Translations under genes and position numbers: made by a program | Notes under the pieces: generated by a model | The model's database searches: none | Seen by the model: the letters and a program-made list of their open reading frames with translations, nothing else | Told to the model about the DNA's origin: nothing | Shown: positions 50,268 to 59,484 of the stretch, one piece after another | How the letters are laid out: each line of letters begins with the position of its first letter | How positions within the stretch are numbered: the stretch's first letter is position 1 | DNA from: JAGVPT01 sp963717445 | GTDB taxonomy: Bacteria > Bacteroidota > Ignavibacteria > UBA10030 > UBA8401 | Assembly (NCBI GenBank): GCA_963717445.1 | Contig: OY970334.1 | Coordinates: 124,001-188,000 of the forward strand | Length of the DNA stretch: 64,000 bases | Direction: 5' to 3'

Positions 50268-51551
50268 TTAATTTGCTAACGTGTGAAGCGTATCCCAAAA
50301 TGCCGGGAATGAAATATCGACACAGCCTGAATCTTTCAAGGTCGACTCGCCTTGGAGACTGGCCGCCGCAACACCGAACGCCATCGCGATGCGATGGTCT
50401 CCAAAGCTGTCGAAACTTGATGGAATTAATCTGTTTTTTGAATCAAATGCAAACCCATCTTCGCGCTCTTCTACTTCGAGTCCCATGAGAGAAAGATTTT
50501 CGCATACCGCGCCGATTCTATCGCTCTCTTTGTTGCGCAATTCAAATGCCCCCCGCACCTCAAACGTTCCAACTGCAAAAGCGCCTGCAACCGCAAGGAT
50601 CGGAATTTCATCAATGATGTTTGGAATGATTGAGCCTTCGAGAGTCAAGTTCGATCGGAGAGCCGAGCTCTTCACTGCAATATCTCCGATCGGTTCGCCT
50701 CCGATGTGTCGCTCATTTTCTATCGATATGTTTCCACCCATCGAGCGAAGCACATCGAGAAATCCGGTTCGTGTGGGATTGATTCCCACATTTTTGATCA
50801 AGATTTCAGAGTTCTGCGCAACGAGCCCAGCAACAACAAAAAACGCAGCCGACAATGGATCGCCGGGAATAAAAAATTGTTTTGCAGGAATTTGTTTTCC
50901 CCCAACCACCGATACGCTCATCTTATCATTCGTTCGAGTAGATGTCAATCCGAGCATTCGTTCGGTGTGGTCGCGGGATCCTTGAGACTCTTCAACTGTT
51001 GTCATTCCTTCGGCGAAAAGACCGGCAAAAAGAACGGCCGATTTGACCTGAGCGCTGGGGACAGGAAGTTCATACGTGATACCGTGAAGTTTCTCAGAAG
51101 GGAAAATTTTCAGTGGGGCGGTAAATTTATCCGTTCCGACAATATTGGCACCCATTTCCGTCAGCGGATCGATGATGCGTTTCATCGGCCTTCGCACAAG
51201 GTATTGGTCGCCCGAAATCTGGGTTGAAAATTTTTGACCTGACAATATTCCGGATAAAAGGCGTATCGTCGTACCGGAATTCCCTGCATTTAACGGAGCC
51301 TTGGGTTGTCGATAGCCGTGAAGCCCTTTACCCACGATGTGAAGTGACGTCGGCGTCATCGCGGTCTCAATACCCATTGCTTGTATGCACTCAAGAGTGC
51401 TCCGGGGGTCTGCGGCGTTCAGAAACCCGACAACTTCCGTCGTCCCTTCCGAAAGTGAACCAATCATGACAGCGCGATGTGAAATTGATTTATCTCCGGG
51501 GACGGTGATTTCGCCGCGAAGATGTCGAGCCGGATGGAGAATTTTATCCAT
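50268..51551 (-). CDS. aroA: 5-enolpyruvylshikimate-3-phosphate synthase
   Basis: 427 residues. Signatures are GDKSISHRAVM near the N-terminus, NAGNSGTTIRLLSG, RPMKRIIDPLTEMGA, KSAVLFAGL and the C-terminal DHRIAMAFGVAA. The enzyme adds enolpyruvate to shikimate 3-phosphate in aromatic synthesis. Typical length. It lies 48 bases after pnp and before the ABC ATPase, probably in the same - strand transcript. Confidence 0.95.
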   Translation of the reverse strand: MDKILHPARHLRGEITVPGDKSISHRAVMIGSLSEGTTEVVGFLNAADPRSTLECIQAMGIETAMTPTSLHIVGKGLHGYRQPKAPLNAGNSGTTIRLLSGILSGQKFSTQISGDQYLVRRPMKRIIDPLTEMGANIVGTDKFTAPLKIFPSEKLHGITYELPVPSAQVKSAVLFAGLFAEGMTTVEESQGSRDHTERMLGLTSTRTNDKMSVSVVGGKQIPAKQFFIPGDPLSAAFFVVAGLVAQNSEILIKNVGINPTRTGFLDVLRSMGGNISIENERHIGGEPIGDIAVKSSALRSNLTLEGSIIPNIIDEIPILAVAGAFAVGTFEVRGAFELRNKESDRIGAVCENLSLMGLEVEEREDGFAFDSKNRLIPSSFDSFGDHRIAMAFGVAAASLQGESTLKDSGCVDISFPAFWDTLHTLAN

Positions 51552-51599
51552 TGAACAAATTTGTTCCGCAGTCTACGGAAGAATGTGTTGGACAAACGT

Positions 51600-53711
51600 C
51601 TAATTGGTTTGCGGAACCTCTTCTTTTTTCTTCTCCGCAAGCAAAACCGCCTTTCGGCTCAGGTTCAAGCGTCCCTTATCGTCAATTTCAAGAAGTTTGA
51701 CGTCAAAGACGTCGCCTACCTTGACAACGTCGGCAACTTTCTCGATTCGCTTCAAGTCGAGTTGAGAAACATGGACCAACCCTTCCTTCCCCGGAAGGAT
51801 TTCAACAAAAGCGCCGAAATCCATAATCTTTTTTACCGTAGCTTTATACGTTTTTCCAACTTCCGGAACTTCTGTGATACGACCGATCATTGCACGTGCT
51901 CGTTCGCTCGCTTCTTTTGATGTTGCAGCGATGACGATCGTTCCGTCATCATCAATATTCACCTCAGCACCAGATTCCGAAACGATGTTGCGAATATTTT
52001 TCCCGCCGGGGCCGATGACCGCTCCGATCATGTCGACAGGAATTTTGATTGTTGTTAATCGCGGCGCGTACTGGCTCAAGTCGGCTCGAGGCGAGGAAAT
52101 GACCGAGTCCATGATTGCGAGCTTGTGGAGTCTTCCCTCTTTTGCCTGCTGGACAGCTTTTTCAATGATCTCAAATGAGATCCCTTTGATTTTGATGTCC
52201 ATTTGAAATGCAGTGATCCCGTCTTTTGTTCCCGCGACTTTAAAATCCATGTCTCCGAGATGATCTTCGTTTCCGAGAATATCGCTGAGGATAGCGACAC
52301 GGTCTCCTTCTTTCACCAATCCCATAGCAATTCCTGCGACCGATTTTTTCAACGGAACGCCTCCGTCGAACAGCGCTAGCGAGCCTGCACAAACAGTCGC
52401 CATCGACGATGAGCCGTTCGATTCAAGAATATCCGACACGACCCGGATGGTATACGGAAATTCTTTCCCGTCGGGGAGAAGATTTTTCAATGCCCGTTCG
52501 GCAAGGTTTCCGTGTCCCACTTCCCGCCGGCCGGTTGCAAGCCTTCCCGTTTCACCAACGCTGAAAGGGGGGAAATTATAATGCAGCATGAATCGCCGGG
52601 TTGTTTTGGGGAGTAATCCGTCCAGGATCTGCTCGTCAAGTTTCGTACCGAGTGTCATGGTCGTTAACGATTGCGTTTCTCCTCGTGTAAAAAGAGCAGA
52701 GCCATGTGCCCGCGGCAAAAGGCCAAGCTCGATCGATATTGGCCGGATATCCGTTAGGCCCCGTCCGTCCAAGCGCTTTTTCTTCGCGAGGATCATTTCA
52801 CGCATCTCGAACTTTTCAAGGTCGTGCAAAATTTGCTTGATAGGCTCTTCCTGCTCCGGAAATTGTTCGGCAAGAGAAGCGTTGACTTCTGCATCGATAG
52901 CGGCATTTGCTTTTGAACGCTCATCCTTTGACAGAATGGTATTTACTGTGGTGCGTATTTTTTCTGCAGCGAGGGCTTTTACCGCTGCGAGCAATTCTGG
53001 GTTGATTTCCGGAAGAGTAATGGGACGTTTTTGTATTTTCGCTTCTGCGGCAAACTCTTTCTGCAGGGCACAAATTTTTTTGATCGCTTCGTGGGCAAAC
53101 TTAAGCGCAGCGAGCATGTCAGCTTCTGCGATCTCGCGGGATTCCCCTTCTACCATCACGATCGAATCGTCCGTGCCGGCCACGGTAACATCCATGTCGC
53201 TCTCTTCGAGCTCATCGAAGGTCGGGTTAATAAGCATTTCTCCCTTCACCCGGCCGATGCGCACTTCCGCAATCGGGCCGTCAAACGGTGAATCGGACAC
53301 CATCAGCGCCGCAGAAGCCGCGCAAGCGCCGAGCACGTCGGCATCATTTTGCTGGTCCGACGAGAAGACGTTTACAATAATCTGCGTTTCGTTATGATAG
53401 CCCTCCGGAAACATCGGCCGAATCGGCCTGTCGATAAGACGGGCCGAGAGAATTTCTTTATCCGACGGCCTCCCTTCCCTTTTCAAAAATCCGCCGGGTA
53501 TTTTCCCCGCCGAGGACATTTTTTCGCGGTATTCTACTTGTAACGGAAAATAGTCCAGATCATCTACCGATTCTTTTGGTGCGACGACGGTCGCAAGGAC
53601 CATTGTGTCGGCATACCGGGCCATGACAGCACCGTCGGCTTGTTTGGCAAATCTGCCGGTCTCAAATGAGAGCGTTTTATTCCCGATTTGAATTTCTTTT
53701 TTAATTACCAT
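51600..53711 (-). CDS. pnp: Polyribonucleotide nucleotidyltransferase (PNPase)
   Basis: 703 residues. Two RNase PH-like domains (about 10-220 and 310-545), with FSSDQQNDADVLG and MDFKVAGTKDGITAFQMDIK. Then a KH domain (GPGGKNIRNIVSESGA) and an S1 domain (VKKIMDFGAFVEILPGKEGL). It degrades RNA 3'-5' using phosphate. Conserved partner of rpsO, which lies 69 bases upstream. Full length with all domains. Confidence 0.97.
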   Translation of the reverse strand: MVIKKEIQIGNKTLSFETGRFAKQADGAVMARYADTMVLATVVAPKESVDDLDYFPLQVEYREKMSSAGKIPGGFLKREGRPSDKEILSARLIDRPIRPMFPEGYHNETQIIVNVFSSDQQNDADVLGACAASAALMVSDSPFDGPIAEVRIGRVKGEMLINPTFDELEESDMDVTVAGTDDSIVMVEGESREIAEADMLAALKFAHEAIKKICALQKEFAAEAKIQKRPITLPEINPELLAAVKALAAEKIRTTVNTILSKDERSKANAAIDAEVNASLAEQFPEQEEPIKQILHDLEKFEMREMILAKKKRLDGRGLTDIRPISIELGLLPRAHGSALFTRGETQSLTTMTLGTKLDEQILDGLLPKTTRRFMLHYNFPPFSVGETGRLATGRREVGHGNLAERALKNLLPDGKEFPYTIRVVSDILESNGSSSMATVCAGSLALFDGGVPLKKSVAGIAMGLVKEGDRVAILSDILGNEDHLGDMDFKVAGTKDGITAFQMDIKIKGISFEIIEKAVQQAKEGRLHKLAIMDSVISSPRADLSQYAPRLTTIKIPVDMIGAVIGPGGKNIRNIVSESGAEVNIDDDGTIVIAATSKEASERARAMIGRITEVPEVGKTYKATVKKIMDFGAFVEILPGKEGLVHVSQLDLKRIEKVADVVKVGDVFDVKLLEIDDKGRLNLSRKAVLLAEKKKEEVPQTN

Positions 53712-53780
53712 GATTGCATTTCGCTATAATTGATTCGTGTGACTGCTGAATTAGTTCAGCGCGTTTCCTGTGTTTGACCG

Positions 53781-54050
53781 CTACTTGCGGATGTCGAGAT
53801 CTTGAATAATCTTCCGGTAGCGTTCAATATTTTTCTCCATAAGATAATCGAGGAGACGGCGGCGTTTTCCGACCATGCGCAACAAACCGACTCGTGAATG
53901 ATTGTCTTTTTTGTGCGCGTCGAAGTGAGACGAGAGCGCATTGATGTTCGCCGTAAGAATGGCTACTTGCACTTCGGGGGTGCCGGAATCGTTTGACGAT
54001 TTACCGTACTTAGTGATGAATTCTGCCTTTTGAGCTTTCGAAATTGACAT
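53781..54050 (-). CDS. rpsO: 30S ribosomal protein S15
   Basis: 89 residues from ATG 54050 with AAGGAGTGTTC upstream; two extra codons further upstream are unlikely. Core TGTPEVQVAI-type segment (here SGTPEVQVAILTANI) and HKKDNHSRVGLLRMVGKRRR are diagnostic. Binds 16S rRNA early in 30S assembly. The 69-base spacer to pnp is short and without a strong terminator. Confidence 0.97.
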   Translation of the reverse strand: MSISKAQKAEFITKYGKSSNDSGTPEVQVAILTANINALSSHFDAHKKDNHSRVGLLRMVGKRRRLLDYLMEKNIERYRKIIQDLDIRK

Positions 54051-54081
54051 GAACACTCCTTAGAAATAATTGTAGATTGTA

Positions 54082-55044
54082 TTATTGAACACTCTGAAAG
54101 ATATTTTTTCCGATACGCTTATCGTTGTTCATTTCCTTCACTAATTCTTCGGGCGATACGAATTTTTTTTCTCCCCTGATCCATTGAACACATTCTACCG
54201 TCACCTGCTGCCCGTAAATGTCTTCAGTAAATTCATAGATAAAGACTTCGCACACACGCTTGTGCTGTTCGTAGAACGTCGGCAAAACGCCTATGCTCAT
54301 CAGTGCTTCGTGCAGCGAACCCTCTATCAAAATTTTTACCGCGTAGACACCGTTCGCCGGCAGAATTTTCCGCGGATCCGCCAAGGCAATGTTGGCCGTT
54401 GGAAAACCCAAGGCCTTTCCCCGGCTGTCTCCGGCGATCACGGTTCCGGAAAAACTGAACCGCCTTCCAAGCAGACTGTTCGCTTTGACAACTTCCCCCT
54501 CCAGCAGCAGGGACCGAATTCGCGAACTGCTCACAAGCTCGCCGTTTACGGTGAATTGCTTTTCAGCAACGACAGAAAACCCGAATTCTTTTCCCAGGGC
54601 GAGCAGTTGTGCAAGACCGGCTTCCCGATCCCGGCCGAAGCCGTGATCGTAACCTTCAATCACTTCGCTTACGCCGATCCCGTTCACGATATACTCGACG
54701 TAAAATTCGCGGAACGACTTCCTCGAAAATTCGTACGTAAACGGAACGACAAACGTGACATCCACGCCGAGTCTTGAAAAGATATCAAGCTTTTCATCGT
54801 GGGTCGTCAGCAGATCGACCGGATTATGCCGCTCATGACCGTTGAGCTTTTCTCTTTTTCCAACAATTTCTTTCGGATGTGGATTGAATGTTACAATAAC
54901 GCTCTGCCCGTTCCGCTCCTTCGCTCTTTGAATCACCTCGCGGATAATTTTCTGATGTGCAAGATGCACGCCGTCGAATGTTCCGATTGAAATGACGGAG
55001 TCTTTGTTGCTCGTAATTTCCGAAAGCGATTGAACAATTTTCAT
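54082..55044 (-). CDS. ribF: Bifunctional riboflavin kinase/FAD synthetase
   Basis: 320 residues. FAD synthetase part starts ISIGTFDGVHLAHQKII and has IEGYDHGFGRDREAG. The riboflavin kinase part has GDSRGKALGFPTANI. Makes FMN and FAD. Starts three bases after truB; standard place in the infB-rpsO cluster. Confidence 0.95.
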   Translation of the reverse strand: MKIVQSLSEITSNKDSVISIGTFDGVHLAHQKIIREVIQRAKERNGQSVIVTFNPHPKEIVGKREKLNGHERHNPVDLLTTHDEKLDIFSRLGVDVTFVVPFTYEFSRKSFREFYVEYIVNGIGVSEVIEGYDHGFGRDREAGLAQLLALGKEFGFSVVAEKQFTVNGELVSSSRIRSLLLEGEVVKANSLLGRRFSFSGTVIAGDSRGKALGFPTANIALADPRKILPANGVYAVKILIEGSLHEALMSIGVLPTFYEQHKRVCEVFIYEFTEDIYGQQVTVECVQWIRGEKKFVSPEELVKEMNNDKRIGKNIFQSVQ

Positions 55045-55047
55045 GCT

Positions 55048-55788
55048 TTACACGGGTCTCGCCGGATTGCATCGGTCGCTGAGAGAATACAGGTCTTCTA
55101 TATGCAATGCCTGCTGCAGCGATAAACTGCCGATTCGCGTGCGACGGAGTTCCTTCAGATACGCCCCGCAGCCCAATTTTTTCCCGCACTCATCCACAAT
55201 GGAGCGAATGTATGTTCCCTTTGAACAGACGATACGAAAACAGAGAAACGGCAATTCAAATTTAAGCAATGCAAATTCGGAAACTGTGATTTCACGGGGT
55301 TCACGTTCAAGAGAGCGGCCTTTTCGGGCATACTTGTAGAGAGGTTTTCCGCCGTATTTTACCGCTGAATACATCGGCGGAACCTGTAATTGCACACCGA
55401 TAAAGGAGGAAAAAACATTCAGGATTTCTTTCTCATCGATACGCAAATAATCCTTTTGATCTGCCTCGGGAGTTTCGGAATCGAAACTCGCCGTCGTTGC
55501 ACCAAGCTGCATCATTCCTTCGTACTCTTTCTCCTGCCCGGTGAAGGTATCGATTTCTTTTGTTTTCTTCCCCGTGCAGAGAATTAATAATCCGGTCGCC
55601 TTCGGATCCAACGTTCCGGCATGTCCGACTTTTTTGACGTGGAATAAATCCCGCACGCGATGGACGACGTCATACGAAGTCCAGTTCAACGGTTTATCAA
55701 TGAGGAACACTTCCCCCTTCTCAAAATCCAACGTACGGACATCCGATGTCATCGTGACCGGCTCATTGTACTTTATTGTCGTTTTCAT
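55048..55788 (-). CDS. truB: tRNA pseudouridine(55) synthase TruB
   Basis: 246 residues. IDKPLNWTSYDVV, the catalytic Asp in GHAGTLDPKATGLL, and VPPMYSAVKYGGKPLYKYAR are diagnostic. C-terminal CSKGTYIRSI. It makes pseudouridine 55 in the T loop of tRNAs. The first ATG overlaps rbfA by 26 bases; an internal ATG at 55752, ten bases after the rbfA stop, would give a more usual N-terminus. Both fit. Confidence 0.94.
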   Translation of the reverse strand: MKTTIKYNEPVTMTSDVRTLDFEKGEVFLIDKPLNWTSYDVVHRVRDLFHVKKVGHAGTLDPKATGLLILCTGKKTKEIDTFTGQEKEYEGMMQLGATTASFDSETPEADQKDYLRIDEKEILNVFSSFIGVQLQVPPMYSAVKYGGKPLYKYARKGRSLEREPREITVSEFALLKFELPFLCFRIVCSKGTYIRSIVDECGKKLGCGAYLKELRRTRIGSLSLQQALHIEDLYSLSDRCNPARPV

Positions 55789-56119
55789 GGATCTTCTTTA
55801 TCAAGTTTTCCAACGTTTCTACCCGGTCCATCGTATCATCGTGGTAGAATTGAAGCGCCGGTGTGAACTTCATATTGACGTGAGATGCAAGAAGTCCGCG
55901 GATGCGGGATTTGTCGCTTTCCAGACGCGCAAGTGTTTTCTCCCTTACCGCAGGTGCTCCTAGAATACTGATATAAATTTTTGCCAGCTTTAAATCGGGC
56001 GTAACCCGGACTTCGGTCACCGTGCTGAAACCCAATTCTCCGCCGCTGTAGTCGCGGCTGATAATTGTTCCAAGTTCGTGCCGTATGAGCGATGCAACTC
56101 GTTCTGTTCTGACTGACAT
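55763..56119 (-). CDS. rbfA: Ribosome-binding factor A
   Basis: 118 residues, KH-like fold. RTERVASLIRHELGTIISRD, VTEVRVTPDLKLAKIYIS and the C-terminal PALQFYHDDTMDRVETLENL match RbfA. It helps mature the 16S 5' end. AAGGGA ribosome-binding site. It is separated from infB by an IS200-type insertion. Confidence 0.94.
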   Translation of the reverse strand: MSVRTERVASLIRHELGTIISRDYSGGELGFSTVTEVRVTPDLKLAKIYISILGAPAVREKTLARLESDKSRIRGLLASHVNMKFTPALQFYHDDTMDRVETLENLIKKIHENDNKVQ

Positions 56120-56171
56120 TTCGTTCCCTTTACGGAGAGATTACCAAACATTGTTATCGCGTAATGAAGCT

Positions 56172-56191
56172 CCCCGCCGCAAGCGGCGGGG
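56172..56191. repeat. Hairpin at one end of the IS200-type element
   Basis: CCCCGCCGCAAGCGGCGGGG, a perfect palindrome just past the transposase stop. A shorter version, CGCCGCAAGCGGCG, is at the other end (56677). IS200/IS605 transposases recognise such end hairpins. Confidence 0.75.
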
Positions 56192-56197
56192 TATCCT

Positions 56198-56659
56198 CTA
56201 TTCCTCAAACAGTGTGAGTTGATTTGACCGATGCAATGCCTTGTATTCTCCTTCTATTCCTTGCTCCTGCACATACCGCGCTATCGCGGCTTCGTCTCCA
56301 AACTTACTCACACTATGCACAAAATACCCGTCTGTCCAGAACTCTCCTCCCCACAACTGCTTCTTCACCTCTGGATGACGGTGGAATATCTCTCGCGCCG
56401 TAATGCTCTTGATCACTGTGATGATCCTCGTGGGGCTTTGCGTTGGAACCGTTTGCACCAAAAAATGTACATGATTCCTGTCCGTCCCTATTTCCAGAAA
56501 ATGTATCGGATACCGCTTGCTGATCTCCAAACATACTTCCTTCAGCGTCTCATCTACTGCTTCGCTGAACACTACTCTCCGATACTTCGCCGGACACACA
56601 AAATGGTACAACAACACTGACACATTATGCGATCTATGGATATACTCACTTTCCTTCAT
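56198..56659 (-). CDS. IS200-type Y1 transposase
   Basis: 153 residues. HUH motif H63-V-H65 (DRNHVHFLV), catalytic Tyr most likely Y129 (ARYVQEQG) and the family segment WGGEFWTDGYFVHSV. It moves single-stranded DNA by hairpin recognition. All key residues are present and the gene is intact. GGAGG directly precedes the ATG. It could also be viewed as a REP-associated (RAYT-like) protein given the palindromes. Confidence 0.92.
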   Translation of the reverse strand: MKESEYIHRSHNVSVLLYHFVCPAKYRRVVFSEAVDETLKEVCLEISKRYPIHFLEIGTDRNHVHFLVQTVPTQSPTRIITVIKSITAREIFHRHPEVKKQLWGGEFWTDGYFVHSVSKFGDEAAIARYVQEQGIEGEYKALHRSNQLTLFEE

Positions 56660-56676
56660 CCTCCAATATACAAAAA

Positions 56677-56690
56677 CGCCGCAAGCGGCG
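56677..56690. repeat. Hairpin at other end of the IS200-type element
   Basis: CGCCGCAAGCGGCG, upstream of the transposase start; followed by a second stem GCGGGG-AACTAA-CCCCGC into 56705. Shares its centre with the hairpin at 56172. Confidence 0.7.
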
Positions 56691-56710
56691 GGGAACTAAC
56701 CCCGCAGTGA

Positions 56711-59425
56711 TTAGAGTTTTCGTTTTGTCTCGATAACTTTGTACGCTTCAATGATGTCTCCTACTTTTATGTCGTTAAAGTTTTCTAAGCCGACACCGCA
56801 TTCAAACCCTTGCTCCACTTCGCGGACATCGTCTTTAAATCGTTTTAACGAAGCAAATGTTCCATTGAAAATTGCGACGCCGTCCCTCAGCAAACGCACT
56901 TTATTATTTCGGGCAATTTTTCCGTCGGCGACATAACAACCGGCGATCATTCCGATTTTAGGAACTTTAAAAGTCTCGCGCACTTCGACTGTTGCAGTCA
57001 CTTCTTCCGAAATCGTAGGAGCGAGCAATCCCTCCAGCGCGTTACGCACCTCGTTGATCGCGTCGTAAATGATGTTGTAAAGCCGGATGTCGACTTTCTC
57101 CTGCTCGGCAAGGCGGCGCGCATTCAGATTTGGCCGGACGTGGAACCCTATAATCACAGCATTGGACGCAGCGGCAAGGAGTACATCCGATTCAGAAATA
57201 GCGCCGACGCCTTTGTGGATGACGCGTATTTTTACTTCGGCAGTGGAAAGCTTCATAAGCGAATCCGCGAGAGCTTCAACGGAACCGTCAACGTCTCCCT
57301 TAACAACGATCGAAAGTTCCCGGACTTGTTGCCCCGCTTGGATTTGCTCAGATATTTCGTCAAGGGTGACAAAATGGATTTGCCTGAAATCCTGCTCTCG
57401 CTTTAGTTGCTGCCGTTTAAGACTTATTTCACGGGCTACACGGTCGGAATCGACAGCAATGAATTGATCCCCCGCCTGTGGAATGCCGTCGAATCCAAGA
57501 AGTTGAACGGGCGTGGATGGTCCGGCAACCTCAGTTCGGCGGCCTCGTTCATCAAACATCGCTTTCACTTTTCCGCTGTAAATTCCTCCGACAAATGGAT
57601 CGCCGACTCGAAGCGTTCCCTTTTGGACAAGGATAGTGGCGAGAATTCCTTTGCCTTTGTCAATCTGGGCCTCGACAACGGCTCCTCGGGCAGTGCGGTT
57701 TGGATTAGCTTTCAAGTCACGAATTTCCGCCTCGAGCAAAATTTTCTCCAACAGCAATTCAACATTCAATCCTTTCTTTGCAGAAACCTCAACGCATTGG
57801 TACTTGCCTCCCCATTCTTCCACTAAAATTCCCTTATCGGCAAGTTGCTGCCGAATACGATCGGGGTTAGCTTCCGGCTTATCGATCTTATTTATCGCGA
57901 TGATAATCGGAACATTGGCGGCGCGCGCGTGACTTATCGCCTCAAGCGTTTGCGGCATAACGTTGTCTTCCGCGGCTACGACAAGCACGACAATATCGGT
58001 CAACTGAGCGCCGCGTGCACGCATTGCCGTGAACGCTTCGTGTCCCGGAGTGTCGAGAAAAGTAATCTTCTTACCGGAATCGAGACTTACTTCGTACGCG
58101 CCGATATGCTGAGTGATGCCGCCCGCTTCACCGGCAACGACGTTTGTACGGCGAATATAGTCGAGGAGAGAAGTTTTCCCGTGGTCGACGTGTCCCATAA
58201 TGGTAACAACAGGTGAGCGCGGCTTCAACGTCTCCGTTAGGTCCGGCTTATCTTCAAGAAGGTCAACGGTAAATTCTTCATGGAACTCTACTTGCAGGCC
58301 AAATTCGTCGGCGACGAGCGTAATGTTGTCCTTATCCAATCGCTGATTGATCGATACCATTAATCCTAAGCCGATGCATTTAGCAATAACATCCGCAACG
58401 GGAACATTCATGAGAGTCGCAAGCTCTCCGACTGTGACGTACTCCGTAACGCGAAGTTTTCCTTCTTCTCCCTGCGCTTCTTCAAGCAGCCTGGCTTGTT
58501 CTTCCTCGCGTTCCCGTTTTCTTTTTTTCCGATTAACGGCGCGGAGGCTGACGACCGATTCATCCATTCCTGCAAGTGTCCGCTTGATTGCTTCGTTTAC
58601 CTGGGTATCGTCAATTTCATGAATTCGAAGCTTTTTCTTTTTTTTCTTCTTTTTGGAAAGGTCCTCGATTTCGGATTCAGTGACTTCCTTGACCTTCTCG
58701 TCTTTAACTTTTTTCTTCTTCTTTTTTCGCTTGCGCTGCTCTTCCGTTTCAACTGCGGATACTGCTGCATGCTCTTCCTTTTCTGCAGGCTCTGCAGTTT
58801 CTTTCAGATCAAGTTTTCCTCTAATCGTCAGACCGCGGCGGCGCGCGCTTAGCTGATCCAAAGGCGATTTATAAACCTTTTCGCCTTTTTTCTTTTTTGC
58901 TCCTTGTTCTTCTTTCAGCGGCTCCGCGGCAAGAACAACGGGAGCCGGCTCGTCCTTTAATTTTCCCTCGGTCGCCTTTTCCGCCGGAAGCGCTTGAATC
59001 TCTTTCTCTGGCGGAGCAGCGATTTTTTCTTCCACCGGGGTTTGAGCGCCCACCAGCTCTGTTTTGTGAACCTCCGGAACCTCTTCAACAATGGGCGGCG
59101 AAGGCGGAACAGATTCTACTGCTTCTTCGCCGGCTTTTTTCTTCAAAGGTTCCTTTGCTTCTTCTTCAATTTCTTTCTTTTTCTCGGCGGTTTTCCGTTT
59201 CGTTTCTTTGATCTCGGCGATTTTCCGCTGATGCCGGTCTGCGACGTCCTTGTCTTTCTTAAAATGGGACATGATGTCTTTCATCATATCACTTTCGACG
59301 ATAGACATCGGTCCCTTGATCGTGTATCCCTTTTTGTTGAGGAACTCAATAATAGTCCCGCTCGCAAGGTTCAGATCTTTTGCGAGATTAAATATTTTAA
59401 TTTTCTTTTCCGTTGCTTCCGTCAT
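56711..59425 (-). CDS. infB: Translation initiation factor IF-2
   Basis: 904 residues. The N-terminal IF2N motif (KIFNLAKDLNLASGTIIEFL) precedes a long Lys/Glu-rich linker (about 60-310) and a second IF2N module (about 325-390). The G domain has GHVDHGKT (411-418), DTPGHEAF and NKIDKPE, then the initiator-tRNA-binding C-terminal domains. It delivers fMet-tRNA to the 30S subunit. TAAGGAATTCG precedes the ATG. It follows nusA by 59 bases, with no ylxR-type gene between. Confidence 0.97.
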   Translation of the reverse strand: MTEATEKKIKIFNLAKDLNLASGTIIEFLNKKGYTIKGPMSIVESDMMKDIMSHFKKDKDVADRHQRKIAEIKETKRKTAEKKKEIEEEAKEPLKKKAGEEAVESVPPSPPIVEEVPEVHKTELVGAQTPVEEKIAAPPEKEIQALPAEKATEGKLKDEPAPVVLAAEPLKEEQGAKKKKGEKVYKSPLDQLSARRRGLTIRGKLDLKETAEPAEKEEHAAVSAVETEEQRKRKKKKKKVKDEKVKEVTESEIEDLSKKKKKKKKLRIHEIDDTQVNEAIKRTLAGMDESVVSLRAVNRKKRKREREEEQARLLEEAQGEEGKLRVTEYVTVGELATLMNVPVADVIAKCIGLGLMVSINQRLDKDNITLVADEFGLQVEFHEEFTVDLLEDKPDLTETLKPRSPVVTIMGHVDHGKTSLLDYIRRTNVVAGEAGGITQHIGAYEVSLDSGKKITFLDTPGHEAFTAMRARGAQLTDIVVLVVAAEDNVMPQTLEAISHARAANVPIIIAINKIDKPEANPDRIRQQLADKGILVEEWGGKYQCVEVSAKKGLNVELLLEKILLEAEIRDLKANPNRTARGAVVEAQIDKGKGILATILVQKGTLRVGDPFVGGIYSGKVKAMFDERGRRTEVAGPSTPVQLLGFDGIPQAGDQFIAVDSDRVAREISLKRQQLKREQDFRQIHFVTLDEISEQIQAGQQVRELSIVVKGDVDGSVEALADSLMKLSTAEVKIRVIHKGVGAISESDVLLAAASNAVIIGFHVRPNLNARRLAEQEKVDIRLYNIIYDAINEVRNALEGLLAPTISEEVTATVEVRETFKVPKIGMIAGCYVADGKIARNNKVRLLRDGVAIFNGTFASLKRFKDDVREVEQGFECGVGLENFNDIKVGDIIEAYKVIETKRKL

Positions 59426-59484
59426 TCGAATTCCTTAATAAAAGGAAACAAGAACCAATGAGTGAATTCACATCGTGTAAAGGG

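Larger units (their letters stand above)
56172..56705 (-). mobile_element. IS200/IS605-type (TnpA-only) element
   Basis: One Y1 transposase gene bounded by GC-rich hairpins that share GCCGCAAGCGGC on both sides (56172-56191 and 56677-56690), with GCGGGGAACTAACCCCGC next to the second. No terminal inverted repeats, as expected for this family. It sits between infB and rbfA in the same direction as the operon. Exact borders are not certain. Confidence 0.75.

Noticed and set aside
52588..53397. 269-codon frame antisense to pnp
   Set aside because: Ser/Arg-rich mirror of the PNPase gene, without ribosome-binding site.
56172..56191. GC-rich hairpin as terminator of the transposase gene
   Set aside because: No T-run on either strand and a matching hairpin at the other end; it is an element end.
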